A stretch of DNA of 64,000 bases from Streblospio benedicti (Eukaryota; Annelida; Polychaeta; Spionida; Spionidae), in assembly GCA_019095985.1 (NCBI GenBank), contig CM032663.1, positions 36,556,509 to 36,620,508 on the forward strand. The letters are read 5' to 3'. Shown here in pieces: positions 27,401-34,744 of the stretch; the first letter of the stretch is position 1; every line of letters starts with the position of its first letter. The position numbers and the translations under genes were made by a program. The notes below the pieces were generated by a model. The model was not told where the DNA came from. It saw only the letters and a program-made list of their open reading frames with translations, and ran no database searches.

Positions 27401-28950
27401 GTAGAACCTCCAATTAAGACCACCTCTTTAGTAAGACCATTTCTTTTGGTCCCAAACCTTCTTAAAAATACCTACACAAATGACCATAAAGAGACCACCT
27501 TCCAATTGAAACCACTTGAGCCCCTTCCCCAGGTTGGTCTTAATAGAGGTTTGACTGTGTATTAAATACTATAGAGGATGGCACTACATTATGTACAAAG
27601 CTTGATTAAGTTATAAACAATGATGCCATGAAAATAACAATGATACAATAAAAATTATTTTGGTCGCATTTTTTGCCTTTTCTGAGCATAGCGGGTGGTC
27701 TATACAATTTAGTGAGGGTTGAGATTTGGGGGTTTAATTCATTGAGAATTGAGATTTGACCTTTCAATTCAATGAGATCAATTGATTGAGATTTGAGAAA
27801 AGGGCTTTTGCATTGAGATTTGTCGCATTAATTCATTGAGATTTTGAGATCCAAGGGGGGGGTGTATACCCCCCTCAGCATACATATACAGCATCATCAT
27901 TTAGAATTTATATTATAATTTTAAGTTAGATATTTGGTATTTAATTAGCTTATGCTCACCTGGCACAGTTGGGGAAAGTGAACTGGTTACAGTCGTTTCA
28001 GATTGTACAGGAACGATTTTATCGGAGGGTGATAGAGATGATTTTTCTTGTTCTGGTGACAATGGTAAAGACTGTGCTGATGGCAAAAGTGCTGACTGTT
28101 CTGATGAAAACACTGACACAGAGTGCTCATCAAACCATTCGGTAGCTAATGGCATTGATTTGTAATCGTTTTCAAATATGCTTGATGGCTTCAATCCTTC
28201 TGTTGATGCATCATAGCTTGATGAAGAAACACTTTCAGGCTGATTCATTAGTGTTGAGTCATTGTTTGATGCTTGAGATATTGAGTTTTCATATTGAACT
28301 TTTACTGACTGTGAAATATCAGAAGTGTCATAAATACCCTTACTGCTTACAAACATGCTTGACATTGTAGCTACATCTATAGAATTAACATTTTCAATAG
28401 AATGCAATTCAACAAAACTTGTATGATGTATGGAATTTGAAAAATCACGTGTTGCCAAGTCCAATTTAGTCAATATCATATCTGCAGATGCTTCAATAGC
28501 TGGATATAACTTTTTATCACTTGCGTCAGCATTTTGACGTTTGCTTATAAAGGAGGGCGTTTCCATCGAGGAGACAGCTTGATTGAGTTTAGATTTATTT
28601 TTGTTGGTTATGTGGACCCCACTTTCTACAGATATGATTGACTGTGTATCAATTGTCTTGGTTGGTTCTATTAACAACGTTTTTCCTATATTACTGGTTA
28701 ATCTTATTATAGGAACTGATGTAATTGGTTGTTCTATTAATCCTTTAGGACTTGATTGCAATGGAGGCGTGGCTCTTCCAGAATGTCCATACAAGGTTGT
28801 CTGTTCTGATTCAGCAAACTTGATTTGCTCCGGTGGGGAACTTTTTATTATATCACTTTGTCGTGCTAGTGGTATGTTCCTTTGTCCATTGACTCCCATG
28901 GTAAAACTGAATATTACAATTATATAGAAAGACCATGTGAATGTCTTCAT
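275..28950 (-). CDS. Giant KIAA1549-like single-pass membrane protein, 3' end beyond window
   Basis: Eighteen exons keep codon phase through every junction (CDS exons, 5' to 3': 28,950-27,960; 26,269-22,577; 21,736-19,643; 19,534-19,287; 18,604-18,446; 18,234-18,016; 13,946-13,748; 13,120-12,671; 12,399-12,313; 12,030-10,748; 10,639-10,351; 7,077-6,976; 6,690-6,483; 4,739-3,910; 3,389-3,105; 2,943-1,009; 706-590; 431-275). The product is at least about 4,450 residues: signal peptide, huge Ser/Thr-rich ectodomain, conserved-looking membrane-proximal segment, one transmembrane helix and a long disordered cytoplasmic tail. That layout and the membrane-proximal sequence resemble the KIAA1549/KIAA1549L family (DUF3827), whose biochemical role is poorly known. 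The family call is from memory of the family and is moderate; the gene structure itself is well supported. The last exon seen ends in a donor, so the stop lies off the left edge. Confidence 0.72.
590..706 (-). CDS. Cytoplasmic exon
   Basis: Thirty-nine codons, reading [20 protein letters not shown] then [19 protein letters not shown]. Phase 1 at both borders; it looks ordered and conserved compared with its neighbours. Confidence 0.68.
1009..2943 (-). CDS. 1.9-kb cytoplasmic exon with TQT (LC8-type) motif array
   Basis: About 645 codons of Pro/Ser/Thr-rich disordered protein. TQT-type motifs recur: [66 protein letters not shown] and EQSTQTIA. Six lie in the N-terminal third and three near the C-terminus, with PPxP-rich segments between. 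TQT flanked by acidic or Ser residues is the known recognition core for dynein light chain LC8 (DYNLL). Borders TTTCAG|GT and ACG|GTACAT, phase 1 on both sides. Confidence 0.75.
3105..3389 (-). CDS. Cytoplasmic exon with Arg/Lys-rich helix
   Basis: Ninety-five codons: [20 protein letters not shown], a basic segment ([18 protein letters not shown]), an acidic one ([18 protein letters not shown]), then a basic amphipathic helix ([20 protein letters not shown]). The paired [17 protein letters not shown] sites resemble kinase and CK2 targets by composition only. Confidence 0.68.
3910..4739 (-). CDS. Cytoplasmic exon, Asn/Ser-rich
   Basis: About 277 codons from [20 protein letters not shown] to [10 protein letters not shown]. 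It contains two imperfect copies of a QNSxTKxKDxLxN unit ([15 protein letters not shown] and [14 protein letters not shown]) and the motif [13 protein letters not shown]. No folded domain is seen. The donor AAAAG|GTGGTG is weak but keeps frame. Confidence 0.65.
4836..5790. mobile_element. Probable foldback element carrying a nested G-rich MITE
   Basis: The left part near 4,858-4,905 (CATCACGTCCAAAATG) and the right part near 5,735-5,790 (TTTTTGGACGTGATTC) are inverted copies about 50 bases long, separated by about 850 bp that contains the G-rich element at 5,217-5,619. The left edge also starts with AGGGCCGAGTCAG, like the inner element's terminus. Borders are approximate. It lies in an intron. 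Confidence 0.45.
5217..5619. mobile_element. G-rich MITE with terminal inverted repeats and internal minisatellite
   Basis: The ends are inverted copies (AGGGCCGAGTCATTATCTAAG and TTAAATAATGACTCGGCCCT) flanked by TTA on both sides, which could be the target duplication. The interior is about ten imperfect units of GGGGGGTCA-A-x-TTTGAATTT type. The G tracts are all on the + strand. No coding capacity. Confidence 0.7.
6483..6690 (-). CDS. Cytoplasmic exon
   Basis: Sixty-nine codons, beginning [20 protein letters not shown] and ending [11 protein letters not shown]. The SRLIHEIHH segment is the most helix-like part of the tail seen so far. Strong acceptor (TTTTCAG|GT) and donor (AAG|GTAAAG). 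Confidence 0.68.
6770..6943. mobile_element. Short MITE (about 174 bp)
   Basis: Bounded by inverted 13-mers TGGCAGATCCAGG and CCTGGATCTGCCA, with purine-rich AAAAGGGGGGAGGGGCGCAC on one side and GGGCATGCGCCCCTGTGCCCC on the other. It sits just beyond the donor of the small exon at 6,976-7,077, inside the intron. Confidence 0.65.
6976..7077 (-). CDS. Small cytoplasmic exon
   Basis: Thirty-four codons: [20 protein letters not shown] then [14 protein letters not shown]. Borders TATATAG|AT and AAA|GTATGT keep phase 1 on both sides. Confidence 0.62.
7700..7945 (-). repeat. tRNA-derived SINE-like sequence(s)
   Basis: On the - strand, 7,910-7,833 folds into a tRNA-like outline: GTCTCTG can pair with TGGGGAC and there is a B-box-like GGTTTGAATCCC. 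A second B-box-like AGTTTGAGTCC lies at 7,710-7,735. A 37-bp piece at 7,738-7,775 recurs at 8,125-8,160. These look like decayed tRNA-type SINE pieces rather than a working tRNA. Confidence 0.4.
8044..8122. repeat. GA-rich simple repeat
   Basis: Imperfect GAGAGA/GAGATG tract, purine-rich on the + strand, about 80 bp, next to the SINE-like pieces. Confidence 0.8.
8195..8290 (+). mobile_element. LINE 3'-end fragment
   Basis: Similar to the sequences at 30,905-31,100 (+) and 63,365-63,505 (-). The shared part translates to an RLGSQ-type C-terminus followed by a stop and an untranslated tail (AATAATTAGAGCCTG). This is the shortest and most decayed of the three. Confidence 0.5.
10351..10639 (-). 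CDS. Cytoplasmic exon
   Basis: It starts [20 protein letters not shown], continues through [20 protein letters not shown] and stays open to an AATG|GTAAAG donor that matches the phase of the next exon. An earlier GT (after DTFQ) exists but does not keep phase, so the longer form is preferred. A 50-bp fragment of its 5' end plus splice site is duplicated at 9,264-9,313. Confidence 0.55.
10748..12030 (-). CDS. 1.3-kb acidic disordered cytoplasmic exon
   Basis: About 427 codons, very rich in Asn, Asp, Glu, Ser and Lys. It includes two near-copies of a short motif ([19 protein letters not shown] and [18 protein letters not shown], about 250 residues apart) and an acidic run ([15 protein letters not shown]). 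The repeated [ND]-S-W-D-[IV]-[FV]-S-[FL]-D segment is the only ordered-looking part and could be a short linear binding motif. Confidence 0.72.
12313..12399 (-). CDS. Small cytoplasmic exon
   Basis: Twenty-nine codons, in frame between neighbours: [20 protein letters not shown] then a basic end (PSSKKKEEN). The acceptor has a weak pyrimidine tract (ACTATAAAAAG), so the exon might be alternatively used; the donor ACT|GTGAGT is good. Confidence 0.6.
12671..13120 (-). CDS. Cytoplasmic exon with Lys-rich cluster and acidic Tyr motifs
   Basis: About 150 codons. It begins [14 protein letters not shown], has a poly-basic run ([13 protein letters not shown]), then regularly spaced aromatic/acidic segments ([33 protein letters not shown]). 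The spaced Tyr-acidic motifs look like potential phosphorylation or adaptor sites; the family role is unknown. Confidence 0.72.
13748..13946 (-). CDS. Cytoplasmic exon, Ser/Arg and Pro-rich
   Basis: About 66 codons from [16 protein letters not shown] to ENLSMGPG, including a PPPPLPPGF polyproline stretch that could bind SH3 or EVH1 domains (inference). Acceptor CTTCAG|CC and donor CCCAG|GTAAGA are both strong; phase 0 in, phase 1 out. Confidence 0.7.
14764..15335 (+). repeat. Four tandem about 150-bp units inside the foldback element
   Basis: Each unit carries CCTACATCGATGTGTAATAC, a GGGTTTAGAGGGGTCACTGA segment and TGACCTTCAAATCCAAGATG. Unit lengths are about 149-157 bp. One further copy in inverse orientation lies in the right arm near 17,125-17,255. 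Confidence 0.85.
15678..15689. repeat. Target site duplication of the Penelope-like element, left copy
   Basis: ATGTTGATGTAG, repeated at 17,075-17,086. The duplicated word belongs to the about 150-bp unit of the foldback element, whose inverse reads CCCAGGTATTAC followed by a TGATGTAGG-type word, so the pre-insertion site is recognisable. Confidence 0.8.
15690..17074 (+). mobile_element. Penelope-like retroelement, 5'-shortened, with inverted terminal arms
   Basis: A family-level fossil. It holds the end of a Penelope-type reverse transcriptase (region about 16,030-16,480, with a YVDD motif) and a GIY-YIG endonuclease (about 16,560-16,830). The 3' end (about 16,840-17,074) is repeated in inverse orientation at 15,734-15,960, with a 44-bp extra tail at 15,690-15,733. 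Inverted arms and a short tail are known for Penelope elements. A 12-bp direct repeat ATGTTGATGTAG flanks it at 15,678-15,689 and 17,075-17,086. The upstream part of the element is absent, so it is not whole. Confidence 0.85.
16956..17010 (+). ncRNA. Hammerhead-ribozyme-like motif in Penelope-like element
   Basis: Reads CCGATGA, a hairpin (GTTGTT GCGAT AACAAC), GAAA and then GTC, matching the order of a hammerhead core (CUGAnGA, stem II, GAAA, cleavage-site GUC) with one core change (CC for CU). Hammerhead motifs are known in Penelope-like elements. An inverse copy lies in the left arm near 15,782-15,828. Confidence 0.5.
18016..18234 (-). CDS. Transmembrane exon
   Basis: It encodes a Pro-rich acidic juxtamembrane stretch ([14 protein letters not shown]), then a strongly hydrophobic helix ([20 protein letters not shown] followed by LLYLGW), then a basic stop-transfer cluster (RRGK, later HHRRSSFR). 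Orientation is therefore N-outside, C-inside (type I), in keeping with the signal peptide. Phase 0 at both ends. Confidence 0.82.
18446..18604 (-). CDS. Membrane-proximal domain, second exon
   Basis: Fifty-three codons, phase 0 at both ends, reading [20 protein letters not shown] and ending [10 protein letters not shown]. The pattern (Asn-rich turn, VTFYV strand, then a helix with [10 protein letters not shown]) recalls the domain that directly precedes the membrane in KIAA1549 proteins; this is a recollection-level match. Confidence 0.65.
19287..19534 (-). CDS. Membrane-proximal domain exon with RKRR furin-type site
   Basis: It encodes about 82 residues starting [20 protein letters not shown] and ending [10 protein letters not shown]. 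Unlike the flanking exons it has mixed composition with two Arg clusters (VRKRRQ and VIRRRT). RKRR fits the furin-type R-x-K/R-R consensus, so the ectodomain could be cleaved and remain associated. The donor at TCA|GTGGGT is chosen over a later GT because only it keeps frame with the next exon. Confidence 0.68.
19643..21736 (-). CDS. Ser/Thr-rich ectodomain exon
   Basis: An open exon of about 698 codons in phase 1 at both ends. It is Ser-, Thr-, Asp- and Phe-rich and repetitive (units such as [14 protein letters not shown]), Cys-free and hydrophilic, continuing the mucin-like ectodomain. It ends in [13 protein letters not shown], joining the more ordered membrane-proximal part. No known domain is recognised. 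Confidence 0.72.
22148..22434. mobile_element. Probable MITE
   Basis: The ends are inverted copies (AAGCCAAATACTTTTAACAA at the left, inverse of TTATTGAAAATATTTGGCTT at the right), about 25 bp each with a few mismatches, about 285 bp apart. Non-coding, in the intron before the 3.7-kb exon's donor side. Confidence 0.5.
22577..26269 (-). CDS. 3.7-kb exon: degenerate Ser/Glu repeat ectodomain
   Basis: One exon of about 1,231 codons has no stop in its frame and matching phase-1 borders. The protein is a string of loosely conserved short units of the type S-x-I-x-E-S-x-F-x-S-D/N-I, roughly 11-20 residues each, rich in Ser, Thr, Ile, Glu and Pro and nearly without Cys. This suits an extended, probably O-glycosylated, mucin-like stalk. 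It includes an exact-period 516-bp (172-residue) tandem duplication. No enzyme or adhesion domain is recognisable. Confidence 0.75.
24108..25139 (-). repeat. 516-bp in-frame tandem duplication within the ectodomain exon
   Basis: Two adjacent copies with a constant 516-bp offset: checked at 24,131/24,647, 24,265/24,781, 24,481/24,997 and 24,583/25,099. They differ at only a few percent of positions. 516 is a multiple of three, so 172 residues are repeated without loss of frame (unit contains [20 protein letters not shown]). Outer limits are approximate. Confidence 0.85.
26455..27145. mobile_element. Foldback element with about 200-bp inverted arms
   Basis: The left arm (about 26,455-26,660) and right arm (about 26,930-27,145) match in inverse orientation with about 75-85 % identity; the best core is ACACCAATTTTATTCCACTA (26,489-26,508), whose inverse lies near 27,091-27,110. 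The loop is about 270 bp. No coding content. Confidence 0.65.
27399..27557. mobile_element. Short pogo/Tigger-style MITE
   Basis: The ends CAGTAGAACCTCCAATTAAG and (inverse) CAGTCAAACCTCTATTAAG are diverged inverted repeats of the kind seen in pogo-like families, about 159 bp apart. The family name is inferred from the terminus only. Confidence 0.55.
27700..27855. repeat. ATTGAGATTTG-type minisatellite
   Basis: About seven imperfect copies of an 11-25-bp unit containing ATTGAGATTTG, ending in a GGGGGGG tract. Lies just upstream (in - orientation) of the exon 27,960-28,950 donor region. Confidence 0.65.
27960..28950 (-). CDS. First coding exon: signal peptide and Ser-rich N-terminus
   Basis: The start at 28,950 is chosen because it opens a classic signal peptide ([19 protein letters not shown], cleavage likely after VNG). 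About 310 residues rich in Ser, Thr, Gln and Pro follow, with repeated Ser-Pro/Ser-Ala-Gln-Ser runs. The donor at 27,958-27,959 reads CAG|GTGAGC and ends in phase 1, matching the acceptor of the 3.7-kb exon. An in-frame Met 9 codons upstream is possible but lengthens the signal peptide. The same frame stays open upstream to about 29,544 (see findings). Confidence 0.7.
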
Positions 28951-30040
28951 TACACAAATACACATTTTTAACATTTTTGGTATCTTAATGATGAAGAGTG
29001 ATGCTTGCAATAGCACGTTTAACATCTGTCGCCAGGGTTCTTGATAACAAAATTGATTTGCATTGATTGTTGACAGAAAAACTGATTTCTTTAGGACTAT
29101 TATACAATGTGCAGTTTGAAAAGGTTTTTCAACTTTGTTAAAGTAAGCAGATTTTGCGTTCAGTTTAATATCACTCAAATATTTATGAAATTGAAGCCTG
29201 TTCAAAAATGCAAAAGTAATTATACAAACAGCACCACAATATTGTTGTTTATAGAAACATGTATCACTCTGTAAAAAAGCTTCCATTTCTGTACATAAAA
29301 TCTTCATATCACATATGCCAATACCATATGTTAAATAATATAAGAATCGAACTATCAGCATCAAGCACAAAAATGTTACATTGACTTTTATCCAATAACT
29401 TTTTATGGTGGAAATCTGTTGCGCCCATCCTTTGATTGAATTTTGATTATACAAAACAGAGTTTGTAGAAATATTCCTGTATGTCTTTCCATTATAATAG
29501 CATTCATTATTCCCATGTGAGGTCCCATCGCGGCTTTTGTTTCCTAAAAGTTAAAGAAATTACATGTTTATTTATTTTTTATTAAAGAACAAATATTGAT
29601 GGACAAAGTGTAAAATTAGCTACATTTTGATTACATTTTCAAAATACAATGTATAACTATCACAAAATAAACAGTGGGTTTATGAAAAGGTGTAGATGGT
29701 GATTTCAACAGTTTATCATTAGTCCCAGCACCAGCTTTAAGCTGTTACAGGGGCTTCTGTTTTTCGACATGCATCAACCTATGTACGACTATTTGAAGGA
29801 AACTACTCAATGTTATGACTCCAAACTTTCTGATCCCTCCAAGAATGAACCATAGATGAGACCGGACATATTTGGTGTTTATACAACATATATTTATATA
29901 TTATATTGGGAATGTTTTTTACTGTTTATATTTCTTTAAGCTGGCGTGTATGTCTTGGTACATTAAACGTCCAAGGGTAAATGCTCTAAGATTACGTCAA
30001 ACGTGTTTCCACATACCAGAAGAAGTCCCAATATATTGAA

Positions 30041-30204
30041 GGCTGGATTATATTGATAAATCTAGTATGTTTATTATGGTGGTATGCGGTTACAACTGCT
30101 ACATGTTGGCTTAAAGGTTATGGGTTCGATCTTATTATTGACAGATCATGAAGGACCATAATAATATTAAATAAACATACTAGATTTATTAATATAAACC
30201 TGCC
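30041..30204. mobile_element. Small inverted-repeat element
   Basis: Arms 30,041-30,078 and about 30,166-30,204 are inverted copies (core AAATCTAGTATGTTTATT). The loop contains a GGTTCGATC B-box-like word, so it may be a SINE-derived MITE. Confidence 0.55.
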
Positions 30205-30904
30205 TCTATCTTTACAGGTGCCTATGAATTATTTGAATTTGGAAACTTGGACATTTTACCATGGCTTGTGGATGAGGGTTTGAGTTGGTGGGTGGGTTGT
30301 GGGGTGCGGGGCTCAGTGTTACAAAGGTTGCCAATCGCCATCCTTTTCTTGGTCATTTTGCCATCTCCCAAAATTTTTCTTGGCTGTCTCCCATTTTTTC
30401 TTTTTGGGCTTCTTTTTATACCCTCCACCCCACCCCCTAATCCCCTTATTCCATTCCAAACGAAGTAGAAGCTTGTGTATTGAATGCGGCAAAGGCAACT
30501 GCATCAATGAGTTTTGAAAAGATTTTCAATTATTAGAGTGGAGTTGTAACTAACAAGGTATTATAAGGAATGTTCCTATGAAATCTTTCATTATTATTTT
30601 TCTCAAAGCCCATTGATGTAGTTGCCTTTAGCATGCAGTAAATATACATCCCACAGGTTAGGTTCAGGGTCGCTTCTCTATGGTACGTGTATTTTAAGAC
30701 CTTCTAGAACTTGTCATTTCTTCTCAACTTTTCTTCTTAAGAGGTTAGTTATATCTAGTGGTGTGATATACTATGGTGGTTGAATTTTGGTGGTTCAAGT
30801 CTGCATTTTAAAATCTAGTTTTAAACTGTTAATTCATTTTTCAAATGTCATTGCGTTTGCAAGTCTTTCATGCAATCTCATATATGTACCTCATAACTTT
30901 GACG

Positions 30905-31105
30905 AAGACCAAAACAGACGTAGGATGCGGTCGAGCAAAAAGATTGGACATGCTTGGGCATGGGTCTGATAGATCCTGATGACCGAAAGGCTTGGAGAGG
31001 ATGGTTGAGATGTAGACTGGGAAGCCAGTCCACACCCTCTGAATGATGGAATGATTAGGGCCTGCTCAAATAAACTTAGGATTTGATTGATCGATTGATT
31101 GATTG
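30905..31105 (+). mobile_element. LINE 3'-end fragment with GATT-repeat tail
   Basis: One frame reads GLIDPDDRKAWRGWLRCRLG, then SQSTPSE and a stop, the style of the C-terminus of a LINE reverse-transcriptase ORF. After the stop come about 40 bases of UTR and a GATT/GATC microsatellite tail (31,083-31,112). Related fragments lie at 8,195-8,290 and 63,365-63,505. Confidence 0.7.
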
Positions 31106-33184
31106 ATCAATGTATTGGTTGGTTTGATGTACATGTAGATGTTGATGCTGGTTGTTTAAAAAGTTGAAGGATTATCCATTTGTCTGAATAACACTTGTGG
31201 TAGGTGGGATGTGGTTCCTATCGCTTTTTACTCCAAGTCTTCTATGACAAAGTCATCTACCACATTGTACCATGCTTCTCTAGCTTGATTTTGCACAACA
31301 TTCAGATGAACCCAAGCAGTGGTCCTTGCAAAATGTTGATTTTCATAGTCCAAAAAGCATCAGAGGTCAAAAAAAATGCAATTTATAATTTATCATTTTA
31401 GTTGACAATGGATCCGAGGTCTTATATAATACATTTGTCACCCAATAAATGTTTTATCTAAATGGCATGAAATTCAGACAATTTTAGAGTCCAAAAATGT
31501 CAGTGATCACCATCACATTGGGGTGATATGTGGTTTTGATATACATTATATAGAAGTGAAAAGATGACATTGTTTTTTGTACATTTTTTCACATACAGTA
31601 CAATCATTGGTTACTCATCTAAGGTTCCTCTGAAATTTCCAAAATTATATTTTGTTTCATAATTAGATTTGTTTAAAGACAAAGCTTGAGTAAAGGTGTA
31701 AGACTTTCCTAAGATGCGAGTTAATTTAGTTTGAAAAAATGAATTTAGTATCAGAAAAAATATTGCCTATATGCACAATCTTCACATATATACAATGTTT
31801 TACAGAACATTATATCATTTTATATAAATAGTTAAAAATTACCAAGCTCTGATATTTTGCTGTATTTCATTGTATTAATTAACTGATTAATGGGCAATTG
31901 TAACTCACCAATTTGTGGTGTTAAGAATATCCATAAAACAAGATGAATTACTACAATAAATTGAAATGACATCCCTCAAATCCTCATATTTATCATTTTT
32001 TACAGTTGTATTTTTTATAATGTTCATGGATTCATTAGTCCTGGTGATTTCATATTAAACTTTGTGCAATTCATCTAAAAATCAATGTCATTAATTTGAT
32101 TATTGCACTGTGAAAGTTAAATTTTGTCACATACTGAACATGTATGGCCGGGTACATGTATATGGCACAGTGGCATTTTCGAGCAAAACAGCAGTAAGAA
32201 GTTCAATAACTCAATTTGATGTGACCAAAGTATTGAACTGTTCACAGAGAGCATCGCAAAGGTATGATTCCATCAATATGGTTTATCTCTTCACAATGTC
32301 ATTTACCAATATTAGTCTTCCAGCACAAGTTATTGCATGGACATTGTACAATATATAAATATATGCATATGATTGTCATAATATTATGGTAATAAGCATA
32401 ATTTTCTAAAGTGATCTTTCCCTGACTGGAACGTTTCCCTCATGATTAGCCAATAGTTCTGTTTTATTGTCAGATGTATAGAGATACGACATGGTGAATT
32501 CCTATTAATTAATCATTAGCCTTTCAAAATCTTGAATGTTGGCGATTGAGCATGTAGAATGACTTGTGGAAAAACTAGAAATTAGATTTAAAAGTGCTGA
32601 TTACTGTATTGGATTGTTGTAAAAAAAAGAAATCCAGATTTTTCAAAATGCTGATTAAATTAATTTATTTGTCATCACATATTCGTAAATGCACTAAAAA
32701 TACATTGGCGTAAACAACATAGTATTGAATATCTAATTCTATTTATTGATAGACAGACATAACTCCATTTTTACGTATAAAGTAAATATATCTACATACT
32801 ATCTACTGACACCTCATGGTCTGGTGAGACGTAGGGTCCTAGGGACCCATTTTTCTCTTATGTCCATGGGATGTTTGGTTGCACCCTCCATGAGGTTTTG
32901 GATATTCTAAACCCCTGTGCTTTCTCATTTAAAAAAAAAGGATCTGTGAGTCCCATGTACATGTACGCTGTACAGATATGATGATGCATAGCATACATTT
33001 TGTGTTTACACCTGTGGATATCATTTTAATTGTTTTCAAATGTACAATTCATCAAGATTGAAGCTACACAATAAATCACATTCAAGATCACAAACATTGC
33101 ATTCACATTCATACTATCACATTGTAGCAAAAATTATATAAATATATTTATGTACAGTGATTCATATGATTCATAATAATGTAA

Positions 33185-33480
33185 GTAAAATGACAACATG
33201 CAAACCTCTATACTTGGGTCTCCATAAAATGGAGTAATGTCATAATGTAAACTAAAAGACATTATATATATAAAAAAATCACATTTATAAAAAGGTATCA
33301 AAATTCAACAAAAAGGACAGCATGCGAACATGACAGCATGTCAACCTCTATACTCATGATATGTGGGTCTCCATATGGAGTAATGCCATAATGTAAACTT
33401 ATTTAACTACAAAGGACCTTATAAATAAAAAATTTGCACATTTACAAAAAGTTACAAAATTCACAAAAAATTTGTTTCGA
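33185..33480. repeat. Tandem duplication of about 145 bp
   Basis: Two imperfect copies (about 33,190-33,325 and 33,330-33,480), sharing AACCTCTATACT, GGGTCTCCATA and GGAGTAATG-CATAATGTAAACT in the same order. Non-coding. Confidence 0.7.
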
Positions 33481-34154
33481 TCATGTATACTGTATAAAAA
33501 AAAATTTTTTTTTGATATAGTACTACACTAATCATACAGTACTAGTAAATGTAAATATAAATGTGCTTATTTACAGTCGCAATTCACAATTTATTGTGGT
33601 CTAGCGACTTTACATCTACACAAAGTCATTGGCATCCTTATCACACTATATATATACTCTTTCTCAACTACCTGGGGAGTATGCAGTAGAATTCTGCTTA
33701 GGACTAATGGACTAGAAAATAGAATCTTATGAAACACCTAAATGCCTGTCAAATGCTTTTTCTTCAAATAATGAATTTATATATGTTGTCGTCATACTGC
33801 GTATATAGCCGTGATACAACCCGTTTAATTTTCATGAAACTTCCACCCAAAATCCAACCAATCAGTCTTCAAGGCCCAATGCGGAAATGTTCACCAGGGA
33901 TATTAAACGTCATACGTACGATCTTTCATTGCCAAGTAAGAAAAACAGTACATGTACATGTATTGATTTTGTATTTGACATAAGTCTAGGCAAATAAATT
34001 TTTCCACATAAAAGACAGAACTGGGCCCACGGGTTGGTATGAACATGGACTTGTGAAGGCAGTGTGAGTGATCAAGCCGTGAAATAACACGATGATCGGT
34101 TGTAGACTTTGCAATACCAATTGCCTGATGTGTTATAAACGGTACCAAAGAATA

Positions 34155-34744
34155 TCATCTGTTAGCAGTTTCTTGTTGATTTTGTGCGAACCGTTGGTCA
34201 TTATAAATGTGGGCAAGTAGCTGATGAAGTGGGTGAGAAGTTTGCTGACTGTGAGTGGCCGGCTGAAAGTGTTGGTGATTGGATGATACAAGTGGCGAGT
34301 GTGTTGTCAAACACTGACTATCACGCTTTTGATGAGATACCTGAACATTTGTTGCTTCTGTCAATGAATGGGGTTGCACTGTTTTTAATGGTCTGCAGAG
34401 ATGTGGTTGAAATGCTAATGAGTTGGGAATGGTTGATGGTAATGTTGGTAATGCCCTTGATGATTCAGCTTGTGATTGTGATGTAGAATGATGTTGTTCA
34501 AGCTGCTGTTGCTTTGAGGTTGGTAAGACTCTTGGGAAATTTGAAGATGGAGTGTCCTGAGCTATTAATTGTCCTGATTTTGGTCCAGACTGTGGCTGGA
34601 CATTTTGATTTGACTGTTGTTTTGCTTGAGATGACTGAGCAGCAGTGAAAGCTTGTTGTAAAGCTGGTGGCATGGGAAGCTGTCCACTCTGAAGAAGTTG
34701 AACTATAGGAAGTGCTGCCGGTACTACATGCTTTGCCAATCTCC
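34155..34744 (-). CDS. bHLH gene exon 4 (Gln/Ser-rich C-terminus)
   Basis: It opens GRLAKHVVPAALPIVQLLQS, then runs of Gln, Ser, His and Pro to a stop at 34,155. Acceptor TCTTCAG|GG. Low complexity; no second domain. Confidence 0.75.

Larger units (their letters stand above)
28951..34154. other. Gene-poor spacer between giant membrane gene and bHLH gene
   Basis: This holds the unknown promoter/5' UTR of the giant membrane gene and the 3' UTR of the bHLH gene. Recognised items are a hairpin-type element at 30,041-30,204, a LINE 3' end at 30,905-31,100 and a tandem duplication at 33,185-33,480. No further exon is supported, apart from the open frame at 28,951-29,544 discussed in findings. Confidence 0.6.

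Noticed and set aside
30222-30517. Overlapping + and - strand frames rich in Pro/Trp/Lys
   Set aside because: Compositional artefact of a pyrimidine-rich stretch; no splice support or domain.
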